DNA from: Fictibacillus norfolkensis
GTDB taxonomy: Bacteria > Bacillota > Bacilli > Bacillales > Fictibacillaceae
Length of the DNA stretch: 64,000 bases
Assembly (NCBI RefSeq): GCF_014836645.1
Contig: NZ_JACSQM010000003.1
Span: 372,001-436,000, forward strand
Direction of reading: 5' to 3'
Part shown: in pieces, positions 25,694 through 35,763 of the stretch
How positions within the stretch are numbered: the stretch's first letter is position 1
Layout: every line of letters starts with the position of its first letter
Program-made: the position numbers and the translations under genes
The notes under the pieces: generated by a model
Told to the model about the DNA's origin: nothing
The model's input: the letters and a program-made list of their open reading frames with translations, nothing else
The model's database searches: none

Positions 25694-27808
25694 TTATACG
25701 TTTTGCTGCTGTTCGTTCTTTGCTTTTTCTTCTTTCAGCACAACTTTGCGAGATAAGTTTACGCGACCTTGATTATCGATCTCCATAACTTTAACCATGA
25801 TCTCGTCACCAAGCTTCACAACATCTTCAACTTTTCCTACACGTTCTTCAGCAAGTTCAGAGATATGAACGAGTCCATCTTTGCCGCTGAATAGTTCTAC
25901 AAACGCACCAAACTTTTCGATACGTTTAACTTTACCCATGTAGTATTCTCCAACTTGAACTTCACGAACAATATCTTCAATGATTTTCTTCGCTTTTTTG
26001 TTCATAGATTCGTCAGTTGAAGCGATGAAGACTGTACCATCTTGCTCGATATCAATCTTAACTCCTGTTTCTTCAATGATCTTGTTGATGATCTTCCCGC
26101 TCGGCCCGATTACATCACGGATCTTATCTGGGTTGATCTTCATCGTTAAGATCTTAGGTGCATATTGAGAAAGTTGTGTACGAGATTCTGAAAGTGTAGC
26201 GAGCATAGACTTCAGAATGATCATACGTCCTTCTTTTGCTTGAGTTAAAGCTTCTTGAAGAATTTCACGGTTGATACCTGAAATTTTAATATCCATTTGA
26301 AGAGCAGTGATACCGTTAGGAGTTCCTGCCACTTTAAAGTCCATATCTCCAAGATGATCTTCCATGCCTTGAATATCTGTTAGAACTGTTACATCTTCAC
26401 CGTCAGAGATCAGACCCATAGCAATACCTGCAACAGGAGCTTTGAGCGGAACACCAGCATCCATCAATGCAAGCGTACTTGCACAAATACTAGCTTGAGA
26501 TGTAGAACCGTTGGATTCTAATACTTCTGAAACGAGACGAATCGTGTATGGGAACTCTTCTTCGTTAGGAATCACTTGCTCTAAAGCTCGCTCACCTAAT
26601 GCACCATGTCCGATTTCACGTCTGCCTGGCCCGCGCATAAATCCAGTTTCACCTACACTGAATGGAGGGAAATTATATTGGTGCATGAAACGTTTTGACT
26701 CTTCCACACCAAGACCATCAAGAACTTGAACATCGCCAAGAGCTCCTAACGTACAGATGCTGAGTGCTTGAGTCTGCCCACGTGTAAATAGACCAGAACC
26801 ATGCGTTCTTGCTAAAATGCCTACTTTTGAAGAAAGTTGACGAATCTCATCAGTTTTTCTTCCGTCCGGACGAACTTTCTCCTTAAGGATCAAGCGTCGT
26901 ACTTCTTCTTTGATGAGTTTATGTAAAACCTCTTTTGCTTCGCTGGCTTTATCTTCATCTTCTTCATAACGAGAAGCGACGTTTGCACTTACAGCGTCTA
27001 AAGCTTCTTGACGTGCATGCTTTTCGACAACTTTAACTGCTTCTTTAACATCGTTTCCAACAAATTCACGAACTTCTTGTTCAACATCTTTATCTAGTTC
27101 ATGAAGAACGATCTCCATTTTCTCTTTACCGATCTCAGAAACAATCTCTTCTTGGAAAGCGATTAAACGCTTGATCTCTTCATGACCGAACATGATCGCT
27201 TCAAGCATCACTTCTTCAGAAACTTCTTCTGCACCAGCTTCAACCATGTTGATGGCATGTTTTGTACCCGCAACAATTAATTGAATATCACTTTTTTCAT
27301 TTTGCTCTACTGTTGGATTGATCACAAACTCGCCTTCGATTCGACCAACAGTTACTCCAGCGATTGGTCCTTCAAAAGGAATATCAGAAATAGACAACGC
27401 AAGTGATGATCCGATCATCGCAGCCATTTCTGAAGAACAGTTTTGATCCACACTCATTACAGTGCTGACAACTTGTACTTCGTTACGGAAACCATCTGCG
27501 AATAGAGGACGAATAGGACGGTCGATCAAACGACTCGCTAATACAGCTTTTTCGCTTGGACGGCCTTCACGTTTAATAAATCCACCTGGAATTTTACCAA
27601 CTGCATATAAACGCTCTTCGTAGTTTACTGTCAGCGGAAAGAAACTAAGGTTTTTAGGCTGTTTTGATGCAACAGCTGTTGAAAGTACTGCAGTATCGCC
27701 ATATCTGACCATTACAGCACCGTTCGCTTGTTTTGCTAATTCTCCAATTTCGAACGTAAGCGTTCTACCCGCCCAGTCCATTGTAAAAGTTCTTTTTTGT
27801 TGATCCAT
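25694..27808 (-). CDS. pnpA: Polyribonucleotide nucleotidyltransferase (PNPase)
   Basis: This is the phosphorolytic 3'-5' exoribonuclease, the main mRNA decay exonuclease in Bacillus. The 704-residue product has two RNase PH-type domains (about 10-140 and 310-540), a helical linker, a KH domain ([15 protein letters not shown], about 560-615) and an S1 RNA-binding domain (about 620-690). The ATG at 27808 gives the standard N-terminus; the in-frame ATG at 27832 lies over the ribosome binding site. It follows rpsO after a strong terminator. Confidence 0.97.
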   Translation of the reverse strand: MDQQKRTFTMDWAGRTLTFEIGELAKQANGAVMVRYGDTAVLSTAVASKQPKNLSFFPLTVNYEERLYAVGKIPGGFIKREGRPSEKAVLASRLIDRPIRPLFADGFRNEVQVVSTVMSVDQNCSSEMAAMIGSSLALSISDIPFEGPIAGVTVGRIEGEFVINPTVEQNEKSDIQLIVAGTKHAINMVEAGAEEVSEEVMLEAIMFGHEEIKRLIAFQEEIVSEIGKEKMEIVLHELDKDVEQEVREFVGNDVKEAVKVVEKHARQEALDAVSANVASRYEEDEDKASEAKEVLHKLIKEEVRRLILKEKVRPDGRKTDEIRQLSSKVGILARTHGSGLFTRGQTQALSICTLGALGDVQVLDGLGVEESKRFMHQYNFPPFSVGETGFMRGPGRREIGHGALGERALEQVIPNEEEFPYTIRLVSEVLESNGSTSQASICASTLALMDAGVPLKAPVAGIAMGLISDGEDVTVLTDIQGMEDHLGDMDFKVAGTPNGITALQMDIKISGINREILQEALTQAKEGRMIILKSMLATLSESRTQLSQYAPKILTMKINPDKIRDVIGPSGKIINKIIEETGVKIDIEQDGTVFIASTDESMNKKAKKIIEDIVREVQVGEYYMGKVKRIEKFGAFVELFSGKDGLVHISELAEERVGKVEDVVKLGDEIMVKVMEIDNQGRVNLSRKVVLKEEKAKNEQQQNV

Positions 27809-27861
27809 TTTACTTGGTACTCCTCTCAACACTTAGAAAAATCCTATCATATTATGGTTCT

Positions 27862-27890
27862 ATTATATCCTAACGTAGTCCTTCCTAAAA
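27862..27890 (-). promoter_or_regulatory. Candidate promoter of pnpA
   Basis: A consensus TATAAT on the minus strand (27862-27867) has only a weak TTTTTA-like -35 about 18 bases upstream. It lies between the rpsO terminator and pnpA. Confidence 0.4.
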
Positions 27891-27971
27891 AGAAAAACTC
27901 GAAAGAATTTACTCATACATACCAAGAATAACATGTTTAGTGCCGTTTATGGATGAATGCTTGCAATAAAA

Positions 27972-27995
27972 AAAGCGGGAAATATATCCCGCTTT
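27972..27995 (-). terminator. Terminator of rpsO
   Basis: A perfect 9-bp stem with a 6-base loop is followed by seven T on the minus strand. It follows the rpsO stop closely. Confidence 0.92.
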
Positions 27996-28001
27996 GCTGG
28001 A

Positions 28002-28271
28002 TTAGCGACGTAATCCAAGTCTTCCGATCAATTCGCGGTAACGCGTGATGTCCTTGTTACGTAGGTACGTTAACAAGTTACGACGCTTACCAACCATTTT
28101 CAATAGACCACGACGTGAGTGGTGATCTTTCTTGTGTGTACGCAAGTGATCATTCAACTCATTGATTTGTTCAGTAAGGATAGCGATTTGAACTTCTGGA
28201 GATCCAGTGTCCGTATCATGTACCTTATACTCGCTGATTAGTTCGTTCTTACGCTCTTGAGTAATAGCCAT
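28002..28271 (-). CDS. rpsO: 30S ribosomal protein S15
   Basis: This is the primary 16S rRNA-binding protein of the 30S platform, 89 residues, universal length. The start is [10 protein letters not shown] at 28271 with AAGGAGGTG upstream; the in-frame ATG at 28337 lies inside the structured leader. Conserved helices [19 protein letters not shown] and [10 protein letters not shown] are intact. It is monocistronic by its own promoter and terminator, with a leader that could bind S15. Confidence 0.98.
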   Translation of the reverse strand: MAITQERKNELISEYKVHDTDTGSPEVQIAILTEQINELNDHLRTHKKDHHSRRGLLKMVGKRRNLLTYLRNKDITRYRELIGRLGLRR

Positions 28272-28279
28272 CCTTTTCA

Positions 28280-28340
28280 CCTCCTTAATAATAGAAACAC
28301 CAATTACCGAGCAAACGTCGGTGACTCGATTTGCCAAGCA
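28280..28340 (-). ncRNA. Structured rpsO leader, candidate S15 autoregulatory element
   Basis: The leader has a 5-bp hairpin (28306-28310 with 28318-28322). The loop bases GCAAA (28311-28315) can pair with TTTGC (28330-28334), giving an H-type pseudoknot. CACC (28299-28302) can compete by pairing with GGTG (28320-28323). In Geobacillus and E. coli, S15 represses its own mRNA through leader folds, so autoregulation is likely. The exact class is not assigned. Confidence 0.5.
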
Positions 28341-28373
28341 ATGGTTATATGCACATTAAAATGTACAGTTATT

Positions 28374-28402
28374 ATCATAGACTTTTTATAGAATAATTGC
28401 AA
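28374..28402 (-). promoter_or_regulatory. Sigma-A-type promoter of rpsO
   Basis: On the minus strand TTGCAA (28397-28402) and TATGAT (28374-28379) are exactly 17 bases apart. They lie just after the ribC stop codon. Confidence 0.72.
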
Positions 28403-28410
28403 GTTTTTTA

Positions 28411-29349
28411 TTACAGAGATTGTGTAATTTCATATGTTTTGCTTTTATCGGCATGAAGCTGTGCGATGAGTTCGTCTATTCCACTAAATTTCTTCTCATC
28501 ACGAATTCTTTTCAACCAAGTGATTCGAACCTCTTCACCATATATTTCATGGTTGAAGTCAAAGATATGAACTTCGAGTGAAGGTTTTTTTTGATTATCC
28601 TTGAATGTAGGTTTATAGCCTACATTCGCCATTGCTAAATAGCTTTTTTCATCGATAGATACCTCAACTGCGTATACACCGACTTTTGGCAGTGAATATT
28701 GGTCGGTGTCAAGGTTCGCAGTCGGGAACCCAATCGTACGACCACGCTTATCCCCATGAATCACTGTGCCGTTGAGCTTATATCTTCTGCCCAAGTAAGG
28801 CTCAATCTCATCGACAAGACCTTCTTTAAGGTAGTTTCTAATCAGTGTGGAACTTATTTTGTGACCATCTTTTTCAATTTTTTCAATAACCGTTTGTCCA
28901 AATTGTCCGTTAGACTCTTTTACTAACGTTTCAACATTTCCTTTTCCATACTTTCCATATGAAAAATCAAATCCGGTAACAACATGGACTACATTCAAAC
29001 CGATCACATACTGATCAACAAACTCCTGAGTATCTAAATTTGCAAAAACATGATCGAATTTCACAAGATAAAATCTCTCTACACCCATCTCCTCTAGAAT
29101 CTTCTTCTTCTCTTCTAAAGGTGTGATATATGTCCAATTTTGATCACTCTTACCTAAAACAACAGACGGATGCGGGTGAAAGCTCATAACAGCAGAAACA
29201 GCATTGTTTTTCTTAGCGAGCTCTACTGCTGTGTTGATAACACGTTGGTGTCCTGCATGAATCCCGTCAAAATAACCTAGAGCCAAAAAAGTTGGTGGAA
29301 GGTTATCTTGCTGAAAATGATGCGGATGACTTATAACAATCGTTTCCAA
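28411..29349 (-). CDS. ribC: Bifunctional riboflavin kinase / FMN adenylyltransferase
   Basis: This enzyme converts riboflavin to FMN and then FAD. The 312-residue product has an N-terminal adenylyltransferase domain with LGYFDGIHAGHQ (about 26) and a C-terminal flavokinase domain with GRTIGFPTANL (about 204). The start is a TTG with AGGTGAG upstream. It follows truB by 24 bases and probably belongs to the rimP-nusA-infB transcript. In B. subtilis the homolog is named ribC; elsewhere ribF. Confidence 0.96.
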   Translation of the reverse strand: METIVISHPHHFQQDNLPPTFLALGYFDGIHAGHQRVINTAVELAKKNNAVSAVMSFHPHPSVVLGKSDQNWTYITPLEEKKKILEEMGVERFYLVKFDHVFANLDTQEFVDQYVIGLNVVHVVTGFDFSYGKYGKGNVETLVKESNGQFGQTVIEKIEKDGHKISSTLIRNYLKEGLVDEIEPYLGRRYKLNGTVIHGDKRGRTIGFPTANLDTDQYSLPKVGVYAVEVSIDEKSYLAMANVGYKPTFKDNQKKPSLEVHIFDFNHEIYGEEVRITWLKRIRDEKKFSGIDELIAQLHADKSKTYEITQSL

Positions 29350-29373
29350 AAACTCACCTACTAACTTCTTTCG

Positions 29374-30291
29374 TTAATCAATGGCTAACACTTTAACCGG
29401 TTTTATTAAACCTGGTTTTGAAGGATGATTCTCATAAATGGCTAGACATTTTCCTTCTTCATTATAAACACCAAACGGGCTTTCTACCAAATCTTTTGGT
29501 GCTTCAAGCACAGAACCATTTTTTATTTTAAACAACAGCTCTTCTGAAACTGTCCATTTCGGAAAGTGAGAGATTCCTTTTTCAAGAGGAAACAAATAAT
29601 CTTCTAAAGGAGTCTCACCGCTTTCAAGTTGCTCAAACGTCACACAGTCTTCGATAGAGAACGGCCCTGATGCTGTTCTGATTAAAGATGACATATGAGC
29701 CGGATATCCAAGTCTTTCGCCGATCTCAACAGCAAGCGTCCTAACGTATGTACCTTTAGAACATCGTACGCGGAATGAAAATACAGGTTGTTCTTTGCTT
29801 AGCATATCTAAGTTATCGTCATTAATTAGCTGGAGCTCATGAATAGTTACATTACGTTTCGGCCGTTCAACAGTCAGCCCTTGCCTCGCATATTCATAAA
29901 GTTTCTTTCCGTTAACTTTAACCGCTGAATACATCGGAGGAATCTGTTCGATCTCTCCTTGTAAAGACTGTAAAATATCTCTTATATCAGAAAATGAGAT
30001 ATCCTTTTCAACATGTTTTTCTTCTACTCTTTCACCGTGAGCATCTTCTGTCTCTGTAGAGAACCCTAAAGTAACTTCACCTATATATTCCTTGCCGTAG
30101 TCTGACATGTACTCTGCGATCTTCGTCGCTCTTCCAATACATATTGGAAGAACTCCCGTCACCTCAGGATCTAATGTCCCTGTATGACCCACCTTTTTGG
30201 TAGAGAAAATTCTTCGTATCTTTGCCACACAATCATGTGATGTCATACCAGCAGGTTTTTTCAATGCCAAAATTCCTTGTCTTGCACTCAT
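29374..30291 (-). CDS. truB: tRNA pseudouridine-55 synthase
   Basis: This enzyme isomerises U55 in the tRNA T-loop. The 305-residue product has the catalytic Asp41 in HTGTLDPEVTGVLP and the conserved KGTYVRTLAVEIG segment. ATG start with GGAG upstream. It lies between rbfA and ribC. A terminator-like hairpin precedes it, so its level may be set below that of the upstream genes. Confidence 0.97.
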   Translation of the reverse strand: MSARQGILALKKPAGMTSHDCVAKIRRIFSTKKVGHTGTLDPEVTGVLPICIGRATKIAEYMSDYGKEYIGEVTLGFSTETEDAHGERVEEKHVEKDISFSDIRDILQSLQGEIEQIPPMYSAVKVNGKKLYEYARQGLTVERPKRNVTIHELQLINDDNLDMLSKEQPVFSFRVRCSKGTYVRTLAVEIGERLGYPAHMSSLIRTASGPFSIEDCVTFEQLESGETPLEDYLFPLEKGISHFPKWTVSEELLFKIKNGSVLEAPKDLVESPFGVYNEEGKCLAIYENHPSKPGLIKPVKVLAID

Positions 30292-30338
30292 AAAAGCTTC
30301 TCCTTTGATCGCATTATCTCTTTTTTACAAGCAAAAAA

Positions 30339-30366
30339 TGGATAGACAAAATTAATTGCCTATCCA
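30339..30366 (-). terminator. Terminator-like hairpin between rbfA and truB
   Basis: A 7-bp stem (30339-30345 with 30360-30366) and a run of six T on the minus strand fit a weak intrinsic terminator. The operon context suggests partial read-through. Confidence 0.65.
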
Positions 30367-30373
30367 CTTGCTA

Positions 30374-30757
30374 TTATGGTTTCGGATGCTCTTCGTTTTC
30401 TTCGTCTTCTTCATCCTCACGTTTGATATCAGACAAAAGACTTTCGATCTTGCTTCCATAATTTAGAGATTCATCAAATTTAAAAAAGATGTCTGGTGTT
30501 TTACGCATGCGGATTCGCTTTCCGATTTCCGTACGAATGAAACCTGTAGCTTTCGCTAAACTTCGCAATGTTTGTTCCTTTTGATCGGCATCGCCAAACA
30601 CAGAAACATAAACAGTTGCCTGCTGTAAATCACCTGTTACATCTACCGCCGTAACGGTCACAAAACCTACGCGGGGGTCTTTGATTTTTCGGCCTATAAT
30701 GTCACTAAGCTCTTTTTTCATCTGTTCCCCAATACGATTGGAACGGATTGTGCCCAT
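30374..30757 (-). CDS. rbfA: 30S ribosome-binding factor A
   Basis: This is a small KH-fold factor for 16S rRNA and 30S maturation. From the ATG at 30757 the product is 127 residues, beginning [18 protein letters not shown], as in the family. The in-frame ATG at 30850 would add 31 residues overlapping ylxP and has no family support. The C-terminus is acidic ([11 protein letters not shown]), common in Bacillus. It follows ylxP by 31 bases. Confidence 0.95.
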   Translation of the reverse strand: MGTIRSNRIGEQMKKELSDIIGRKIKDPRVGFVTVTAVDVTGDLQQATVYVSVFGDADQKEQTLRSLAKATGFIRTEIGKRIRMRKTPDIFFKFDESLNYGSKIESLLSDIKREDEEDEENEEHPKP

Positions 30758-30788
30758 TTTTACTACACCCCGTTTCTTGCCACTTGCC

Positions 30789-31067
30789 TTACAGCCACTC
30801 GATGTTTGAACGTGTAACTTCCAACTCAGTAATAGATGTAATAATCGCAAGTGCTCTTTGCAATTCTTTTTCTGCTATTATTTTGTCCGAAGAAACGGTA
30901 ACCATACTTATCTCGGCGCGCTGCCACAAATCTTGATGATCTGTTTCGGATACAGCCACGTTTAATCGTTGACGAAGCCTGTTTACCGCTTTTTGAACAA
31001 CTGAACGTTTATCTTTTAACGACTGTGCTTCATAGATGAAAAACTCAACCGTTAAGAACCCGATCAT
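30789..31067 (-). CDS. ylxP: DUF503 family protein YlxP
   Basis: This 92-residue protein is the YlxP/DUF503 family, always found between infB and rbfA in Firmicutes. It has an N-terminal strand ([11 protein letters not shown]) and the conserved [25 protein letters not shown] helix. It overlaps the infB stop by 4 bases. Its role is unknown; the context suggests ribosome biogenesis. Confidence 0.92.
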   Translation of the reverse strand: MIGFLTVEFFIYEAQSLKDKRSVVQKAVNRLRQRLNVAVSETDHQDLWQRAEISMVTVSSDKIIAEKELQRALAIITSITELEVTRSNIEWL

Positions 31068-33409
31068 TTTACTTTAATTTCTTCCATGATATATGCTTCA
31101 ATGATGTCGCCCTCTTTAATATCATTGAACTTTTCTAACGTGATCCCACATTCATATCCGGCAGATACTTCCTTAGCATCGTCTTTAAAACGTTTAAGTG
31201 CATCGATCTTACCTTCGTAAGAAACAACACCGTCACGAATCAAGCGAACTGTAGAATCTCTTGTGATCTTACCTTCAGTAACGTAACATCCAGCGATCGT
31301 ACCCACTTTAGAAACTTTGAAAGTCGTACGAACTTCAACTTGCCCGATAACTTTTTCTTCGAATTCTGGGTCAAGCATCCCTTTCATCGCTGATTCGATC
31401 TCTTCGATTACGTTGTAGATAATTCTATGCAGACGAACATCGACTTTTTCAGCGTCAGCTGTACGTTTTGCACCGTTATCAGGACGAACGTTGAAACCGA
31501 TCACGATCGCGTTTGAAGCTGATGCAAGCATGATGTCATACTCATTGATCGCTCCAACACCTGAGTGGATGATTTTAACTTTAACGCCTTCAACGTCAAT
31601 TTTTTGTAATGATCCTGCAAGCGCCTCAACAGAGCCTTGAACATCACCTTTGATGATGACATTGATTTCTTTGATGTCACCTTCTTTAATCTGGTTAAAG
31701 AGGTCATCAAGGTTTAGTTTTGAAGATTCTTTACGCTGTGCATCTTGTTGTTTTTTGAAGCGAGACTCACCAACTTGACGAGCTTTTTTCTCGTCAGCGA
31801 AGACCATGAACTGATCACCAGCTTGTGGTACATCGTTCAACCCAGTGATTTCAACTGGTGTTGAAGGTCCTACCGTTTTAACTCTGCGGCCAAGATCGTT
31901 CACCATCGCACGAACACGACCGTAAGTGTGTCCTACAACGATTGGATCACCAACATTTAACGTACCTGATTGAACGAGTAGAGTCGCTACAGATCCACGG
32001 CCTTTATCTAGCTGTGCTTCAATTACTGTTCCAATTGCAGTACGGTTTGGATTTGCTTTTAATTCTTCAACTTCTGAAACAAGGTTGATCATTTCAAGCA
32101 GGTCGTCAATTCCGTCACCTTTAATCGCTGAAACGTTTACGAAGATCGTATCTCCACCCCAAGCTTCCGAAACAAGTCCGTGCTCAGTTAGTTCTTGCAT
32201 GACTCGATCTGGGTTAGCAGATTCTTTATCCATCTTGTTTACAGCCACGATGATTGGAACTTCTGCTGCTTTTGCGTGGTTGATCGCCTCTACTGTCTGA
32301 GGCATTACACCGTCATCAGCAGCTACAACTAGAATCGTGATATCTGTTACTTGAGCTCCACGAGCACGCATCGTTGTAAACGCAGCATGTCCAGGAGTAT
32401 CTAGGAACGTAATCTGTTTTCCGTTGTTCGTAATTTGATAAGCACCGATATGCTGAGTAATTCCACCAGCTTCGCCTGCAGTTACCTTTGTGTTACGAAT
32501 CGCATCAAGAAGCGTTGTTTTACCATGGTCAACGTGACCCATGATCGTAACGACTGGCGGACGAACTTGAAGATCTTTTTCTTCATCTACGATTTCGTAG
32601 TTTTCAAATTCATTCTCATCAACGATGATCTCTTCTTCTACTTCTACATCGTAGTCAGCTGCGATCAATTCGATCGCTTCTTTATCAAGCTCTTGATTGA
32701 TCGTTGCCATAATTCCAAGACCCATTAGCTTTTTAATGATCTCAGAAGTATCTTTGTTCAACTTTTTAGCTAATTCACCTACTTGAAGTGATTCAGTGAA
32801 AGTGATCTTACTTGGCGTTTCAAGAACTTTCTTCTGAGGAGCTTGTTGCTGCTGGTTTCCGCCGCCTCTGTTTTGCTTGTTGCGATTGTTGTTGTTCTTG
32901 TTGTTGTTATTTCTATTGTTGCTTTGGTTTCTATTGTTAGTATTCTTGTTGTTTGAATGATTGCTATTGCTCTTGTTTTGATTGTTGTTACTGTTTTTGT
33001 TTTGATTGTTTGTGCTAGTCTTGTTCTGACTGTTTGTGCTAGTCTTATTCTGATTGTTTTGACTGTTAGTATTCGTGGACTTTGGTCCTTTAGCTTGTGA
33101 CGAGTTATTGTTCTCTTTTTTTATTTTCATATTACTCTCTTTTTGAACTTCCTTTTTATTAGATTTGGTGTCATTACCAGGGTTGCTATTTTTCACATCT
33201 GATTTAGGGAGTTGATTTTGATTCGTTGATTTTGGTTGATCTTTATTGGTCTTTGGACGATAAGCCTCATCCAGCTTTTTAAGAGCTGCCTGATCAATCA
33301 TAGACATATGATTCGCAACGTGGACATCCATCGTTTTGAGCTTTTCAATAATGTCTTTACTTTGAACATTTTTCTGTTTCGCATATTCGTATACGCGGAT
33401 TTTACTCAT
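31064..33409 (-). CDS. infB: Translation initiation factor IF-2
   Basis: This is the GTPase that recruits fMet-tRNA to the 30S subunit. The 781-residue product has the N-terminal IF2N domain (1-50), a very Asn/Gln-rich linker (about 98-182), a second IF2N domain (about 200-255), the G domain with GHVDHGKTT at 291-299, and domains II-IV. It is about 65 residues longer than the B. subtilis protein, mostly from the linker. Met94 (codon at 33128-33130) matches the position of the internal start of the short IF2 form in B. subtilis. Confidence 0.97.
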   Translation of the reverse strand: MSKIRVYEYAKQKNVQSKDIIEKLKTMDVHVANHMSMIDQAALKKLDEAYRPKTNKDQPKSTNQNQLPKSDVKNSNPGNDTKSNKKEVQKESNMKIKKENNNSSQAKGPKSTNTNSQNNQNKTSTNSQNKTSTNNQNKNSNNNQNKSNSNHSNNKNTNNRNQSNNRNNNNKNNNNRNKQNRGGGNQQQQAPQKKVLETPSKITFTESLQVGELAKKLNKDTSEIIKKLMGLGIMATINQELDKEAIELIAADYDVEVEEEIIVDENEFENYEIVDEEKDLQVRPPVVTIMGHVDHGKTTLLDAIRNTKVTAGEAGGITQHIGAYQITNNGKQITFLDTPGHAAFTTMRARGAQVTDITILVVAADDGVMPQTVEAINHAKAAEVPIIVAVNKMDKESANPDRVMQELTEHGLVSEAWGGDTIFVNVSAIKGDGIDDLLEMINLVSEVEELKANPNRTAIGTVIEAQLDKGRGSVATLLVQSGTLNVGDPIVVGHTYGRVRAMVNDLGRRVKTVGPSTPVEITGLNDVPQAGDQFMVFADEKKARQVGESRFKKQQDAQRKESSKLNLDDLFNQIKEGDIKEINVIIKGDVQGSVEALAGSLQKIDVEGVKVKIIHSGVGAINEYDIMLASASNAIVIGFNVRPDNGAKRTADAEKVDVRLHRIIYNVIEEIESAMKGMLDPEFEEKVIGQVEVRTTFKVSKVGTIAGCYVTEGKITRDSTVRLIRDGVVSYEGKIDALKRFKDDAKEVSAGYECGITLEKFNDIKEGDIIEAYIMEEIKVK
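32864..33118 (-). repeat. Asn-rich low-complexity tract within infB
   Basis: Codons about 98-182 are dominated by Asn, Gln, Lys and Ser. A roughly 24-bp unit encoding NSQNKTST is repeated imperfectly three to four times near 33000-33060. Such tracts change length by slippage and often differ between strains. Confidence 0.8.
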
Positions 33410-33424
33410 ATGTTCACCCCCGAG

Positions 33425-33730
33425 TTAGTGATCAAGAAGTTCCTTTAATCTCTTAGAGAATCCTTGATCATTTACAGCAACTACAACTCGTTGCTCCTTA
33501 CCAATAGCTCTGCCTAAAACATTGCGATCTTCCACCCAGGCAAGATCAATTTTGTAAAAGTGGCATTTATCGGTAACTTTTTTCTTTGTATTATCAGAAG
33601 CATCTTTTGAAAGCAGAACAATTTTCGCGTTTTGCTTTTGGATGCTTTTCACAACTAGTTCTTCACCGGATATGACTTTACCGGCTCGAGCTGCTATTCC
33701 AAGAAAGTTTTCCCAAGGAGTTGGTTTCAA
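33425..33730 (-). CDS. ylxQ: L7Ae-like RNA-binding protein YlxQ
   Basis: This 101-residue protein is an L7Ae/L30e-type RNA-binding protein. Such proteins bind kink-turn RNAs. It has the conserved [23 protein letters not shown] and a [15 protein letters not shown] segment. The start is a TTG overlapping the ylxR stop (TTGA), so it is translationally coupled. Its target RNA is not known. Confidence 0.92.
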   Translation of the reverse strand: MKPTPWENFLGIAARAGKVISGEELVVKSIQKQNAKIVLLSKDASDNTKKKVTDKCHFYKIDLAWVEDRNVLGRAIGKEQRVVVAVNDQGFSKRLKELLDH

Positions 33731-33993
33731 GATGTATGACTTCCTTTTTCAAGCTGTTCAAATAGATCAGCTGGAATCTTTGTTTTGAGATGTGACTCAA
33801 GAACCTTTTTCTTTTTTGCTTGTTGGATACAAGCAGGTTCATGACAAAGGTAGGCTCCTCTTCCGGATTTTTTCCCCGACATGTCGACAGAGACTTCTCC
33901 TTCTGGTGAGCGGACAATACGTGTTAATTCTTTTTTAGCCTTCATTTCTTGACAGGCTACGCATTTTCTCATCGGAATTTTACGTGTTTTCAT
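33727..33993 (-). CDS. ylxR: YlxR (RnpM) family RNA-binding protein
   Basis: This is an 88-residue basic protein of the YlxR/DUF448 family, recently linked to RNase P RNA binding. It has the conserved [22 protein letters not shown] start and [12 protein letters not shown], giving several cysteines. The ATG at 33993 has GAGGTGG 5 bases upstream; a GTG three codons earlier is less likely. It lies between nusA and ylxQ, as in B. subtilis. Confidence 0.93.
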   Translation of the reverse strand: MKTRKIPMRKCVACQEMKAKKELTRIVRSPEGEVSVDMSGKKSGRGAYLCHEPACIQQAKKKKVLESHLKTKIPADLFEQLEKGSHTS

Positions 33994-34013
33994 TGTCTCC
34001 ACCTCGTCATTTC

Positions 34014-35117
34014 TTACTCTTCATCCTCATCAGTATCTTCGAAAAAATCACTGCGAGCGTTTGATGGATCGTACACACCTGATTCTGTGGCTTCTGTTTC
34101 ACTTTTAATATCAATCTTCCAACCTGTTAACTTCGCAGCTAGACGAGCATTTTGGCCTCTTTTACCAATCGCTAATGAAAGTTGATAGTCAGGAACGATA
34201 ACCGTTGTCATCTTTTCCTCTTCATTCACTTGTACTTCAAGTACTTTTGCTGGGCTAAGTGAATTTGCTACATATACTACTGGATCTTCACTCCATCGAA
34301 CAATATCAATCTTCTCACCGTTCAATTCGTTTACGATCGTTTGAACACGCGCACCTTTTTGTCCAACACAAGATCCAACTGGATCTACTTCAGGATCAGC
34401 AGCATGAACGGCGATCTTAGAACGGTCACCCGCTTCACGAGCGATCGATTTAATCTCAACCGTTCCATCATAGATCTCTGGCACTTCAAGTTCGAATAAG
34501 CGTTTTAGAAGACCTGGGTGAGTTCTTGAAACTAAAATTTGAGGACCTTTTGTCGTCTTTTCAACTTTAGTAATGTACACTTTGATGCGGTCGTTCGTGG
34601 TATGAGATTCACCAGGCATCTGTTCAGCAGCAGGTAGAAGAGCTTCCACTCTGCCTAGGCTGACATACATATAACGGTGGTCTTGTCGTTGAACGATTCC
34701 CGTGATGATATCTTCTTCACGATCAATAAATTCTGAGAAGATGATCCCGCGCTCTGCTTCACGTACGCGTTGTGTCACTACTTGTTTAGCTGTTTGAGCA
34801 GCAATACGACCAAAATCTTTTGGTGTGACTTCTTCTTCTACAATATCTTCTAATTCATAGCCAGGGTTGATCGCTTGAGCTTCTGCTACTGAGATCTCTT
34901 GACGATCGTCCTCAACTTCTTCAACCACATTTTTTCTTGAAAAAACACGGATACTTCCTGTGTCTCTGTTAAAATCAACACGAACATTTTGCGCTTGATG
35001 AAAATTGCGCTTGTACGCAGAAATAAGGGCAGCTTCAATCGCTTCAATAATGACATCTTTACTGATCCCTTTTTCCTTTTCTAACAATGTAAGTGCATCC
35101 AAAAGCTCGGTACTCAT
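34014..35117 (-). CDS. nusA: Transcription termination/antitermination factor NusA
   Basis: This RNA polymerase-binding factor promotes pausing and intrinsic termination. From the ATG at 35117 the product has 367 residues: an N-terminal RNAP-binding domain (about 1-125), an S1 domain (about 130-200) and two KH domains (about 200-345, with GSCVGQKGARVQ and AIGKRGQNARLAAKL). It ends in an acidic tail and lacks the E. coli C-terminal repeats, as in Gram-positives. The in-frame ATG 60 bases earlier lies over the rimP end. Confidence 0.97.
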   Translation of the reverse strand: MSTELLDALTLLEKEKGISKDVIIEAIEAALISAYKRNFHQAQNVRVDFNRDTGSIRVFSRKNVVEEVEDDRQEISVAEAQAINPGYELEDIVEEEVTPKDFGRIAAQTAKQVVTQRVREAERGIIFSEFIDREEDIITGIVQRQDHRYMYVSLGRVEALLPAAEQMPGESHTTNDRIKVYITKVEKTTKGPQILVSRTHPGLLKRLFELEVPEIYDGTVEIKSIAREAGDRSKIAVHAADPEVDPVGSCVGQKGARVQTIVNELNGEKIDIVRWSEDPVVYVANSLSPAKVLEVQVNEEEKMTTVIVPDYQLSLAIGKRGQNARLAAKLTGWKIDIKSETEATESGVYDPSNARSDFFEDTDEDEE

Positions 35118-35136
35118 TTTTCTTCTCCCCTCTTCA

Positions 35137-35607
35137 TTAAAAAACAACCGCAAGACGGGCGTTGGCCACTTTAGCATAAGGTAACTCTACCTTTTTCACT
35201 TGCGTTTTCACTCTAATCTCCATGAACAGCGTTTCACCGTCAAAGTCTTTTAAAAGTCCTTCATATACTTTTTCACCGTTTAATGGCTCATAAAGTTTAA
35301 TGTTTACATTTTTGCCGATAGCATTTTTCACATCTTCAGGTTTCTTTAATGGTCTTTCAACACCTGGAGAAGATACTTCTAAAAAGTAGGGCTGTTCGAT
35401 CGGATCAAGTTCATCTAGTTTTTCACTTAATTGTTCACTGACAGTCCCGCATTCCTCGATATCAATTCCACCCGTGGAATCGATATATACTCGGAGAAAC
35501 CAGTTTTTACCCTCTTTAACAAATTCAACGTCAACAAGTTCAAGTCCTAGTTTTTCAACGATTGGGGTTACAAGCTCTGTTGTGAGCTCTGTAATCTTCT
35601 GACTCAT
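35137..35607 (-). CDS. rimP: Ribosome maturation factor RimP
   Basis: This is a 156-residue 30S assembly factor with the conserved [23 protein letters not shown] strand pair and [17 protein letters not shown]. It is the first gene of the rimP-nusA-ylxR-ylxQ-infB-ylxP-rbfA operon. ATG with GAAGGAGGG upstream. It is preceded by a good promoter and a strong leader hairpin that may let NusA set operon expression. Confidence 0.96.
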   Translation of the reverse strand: MSQKITELTTELVTPIVEKLGLELVDVEFVKEGKNWFLRVYIDSTGGIDIEECGTVSEQLSEKLDELDPIEQPYFLEVSSPGVERPLKKPEDVKNAIGKNVNIKLYEPLNGEKVYEGLLKDFDGETLFMEIRVKTQVKKVELPYAKVANARLAVVF

Positions 35608-35646
35608 TGCTGCCCTCCTTCTTACTGAATGACCTCAAAACGTAAC

Positions 35647-35672
35647 GAAAGAGTGGGGAGCCCCACTCTTTC
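35647..35672 (-). terminator. Leader hairpin of the rimP-nusA operon, candidate NusA-dependent attenuator
   Basis: A perfect 12-bp GC-rich inverted repeat with a 2-base centre lies between the promoter (35709-35737) and the rimP start. The following minus-strand sequence is an interrupted U-rich tract (CUUUCGUUACGUUUUG). A strong stem with a broken U-tract is the pattern of NusA-stimulated terminators. Confidence 0.65.
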
Positions 35673-35708
35673 GCCGACAGTTATTCATTCAACAGTATTT
35701 CCAAAAAT

Positions 35709-35737
35709 ACTATACCATAACCAATAAAATACTGCAA
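35709..35737 (-). promoter_or_regulatory. Sigma-A-type promoter of the rimP-nusA-infB operon
   Basis: On the minus strand TTGCAG (35732-35737) and TATAGT (35709-35714) are exactly 17 bases apart. They lie in the gap after polC. Confidence 0.72.
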
Positions 35738-35763
35738 CTGATCAAGCCTTCAAGAAGCCCTTG

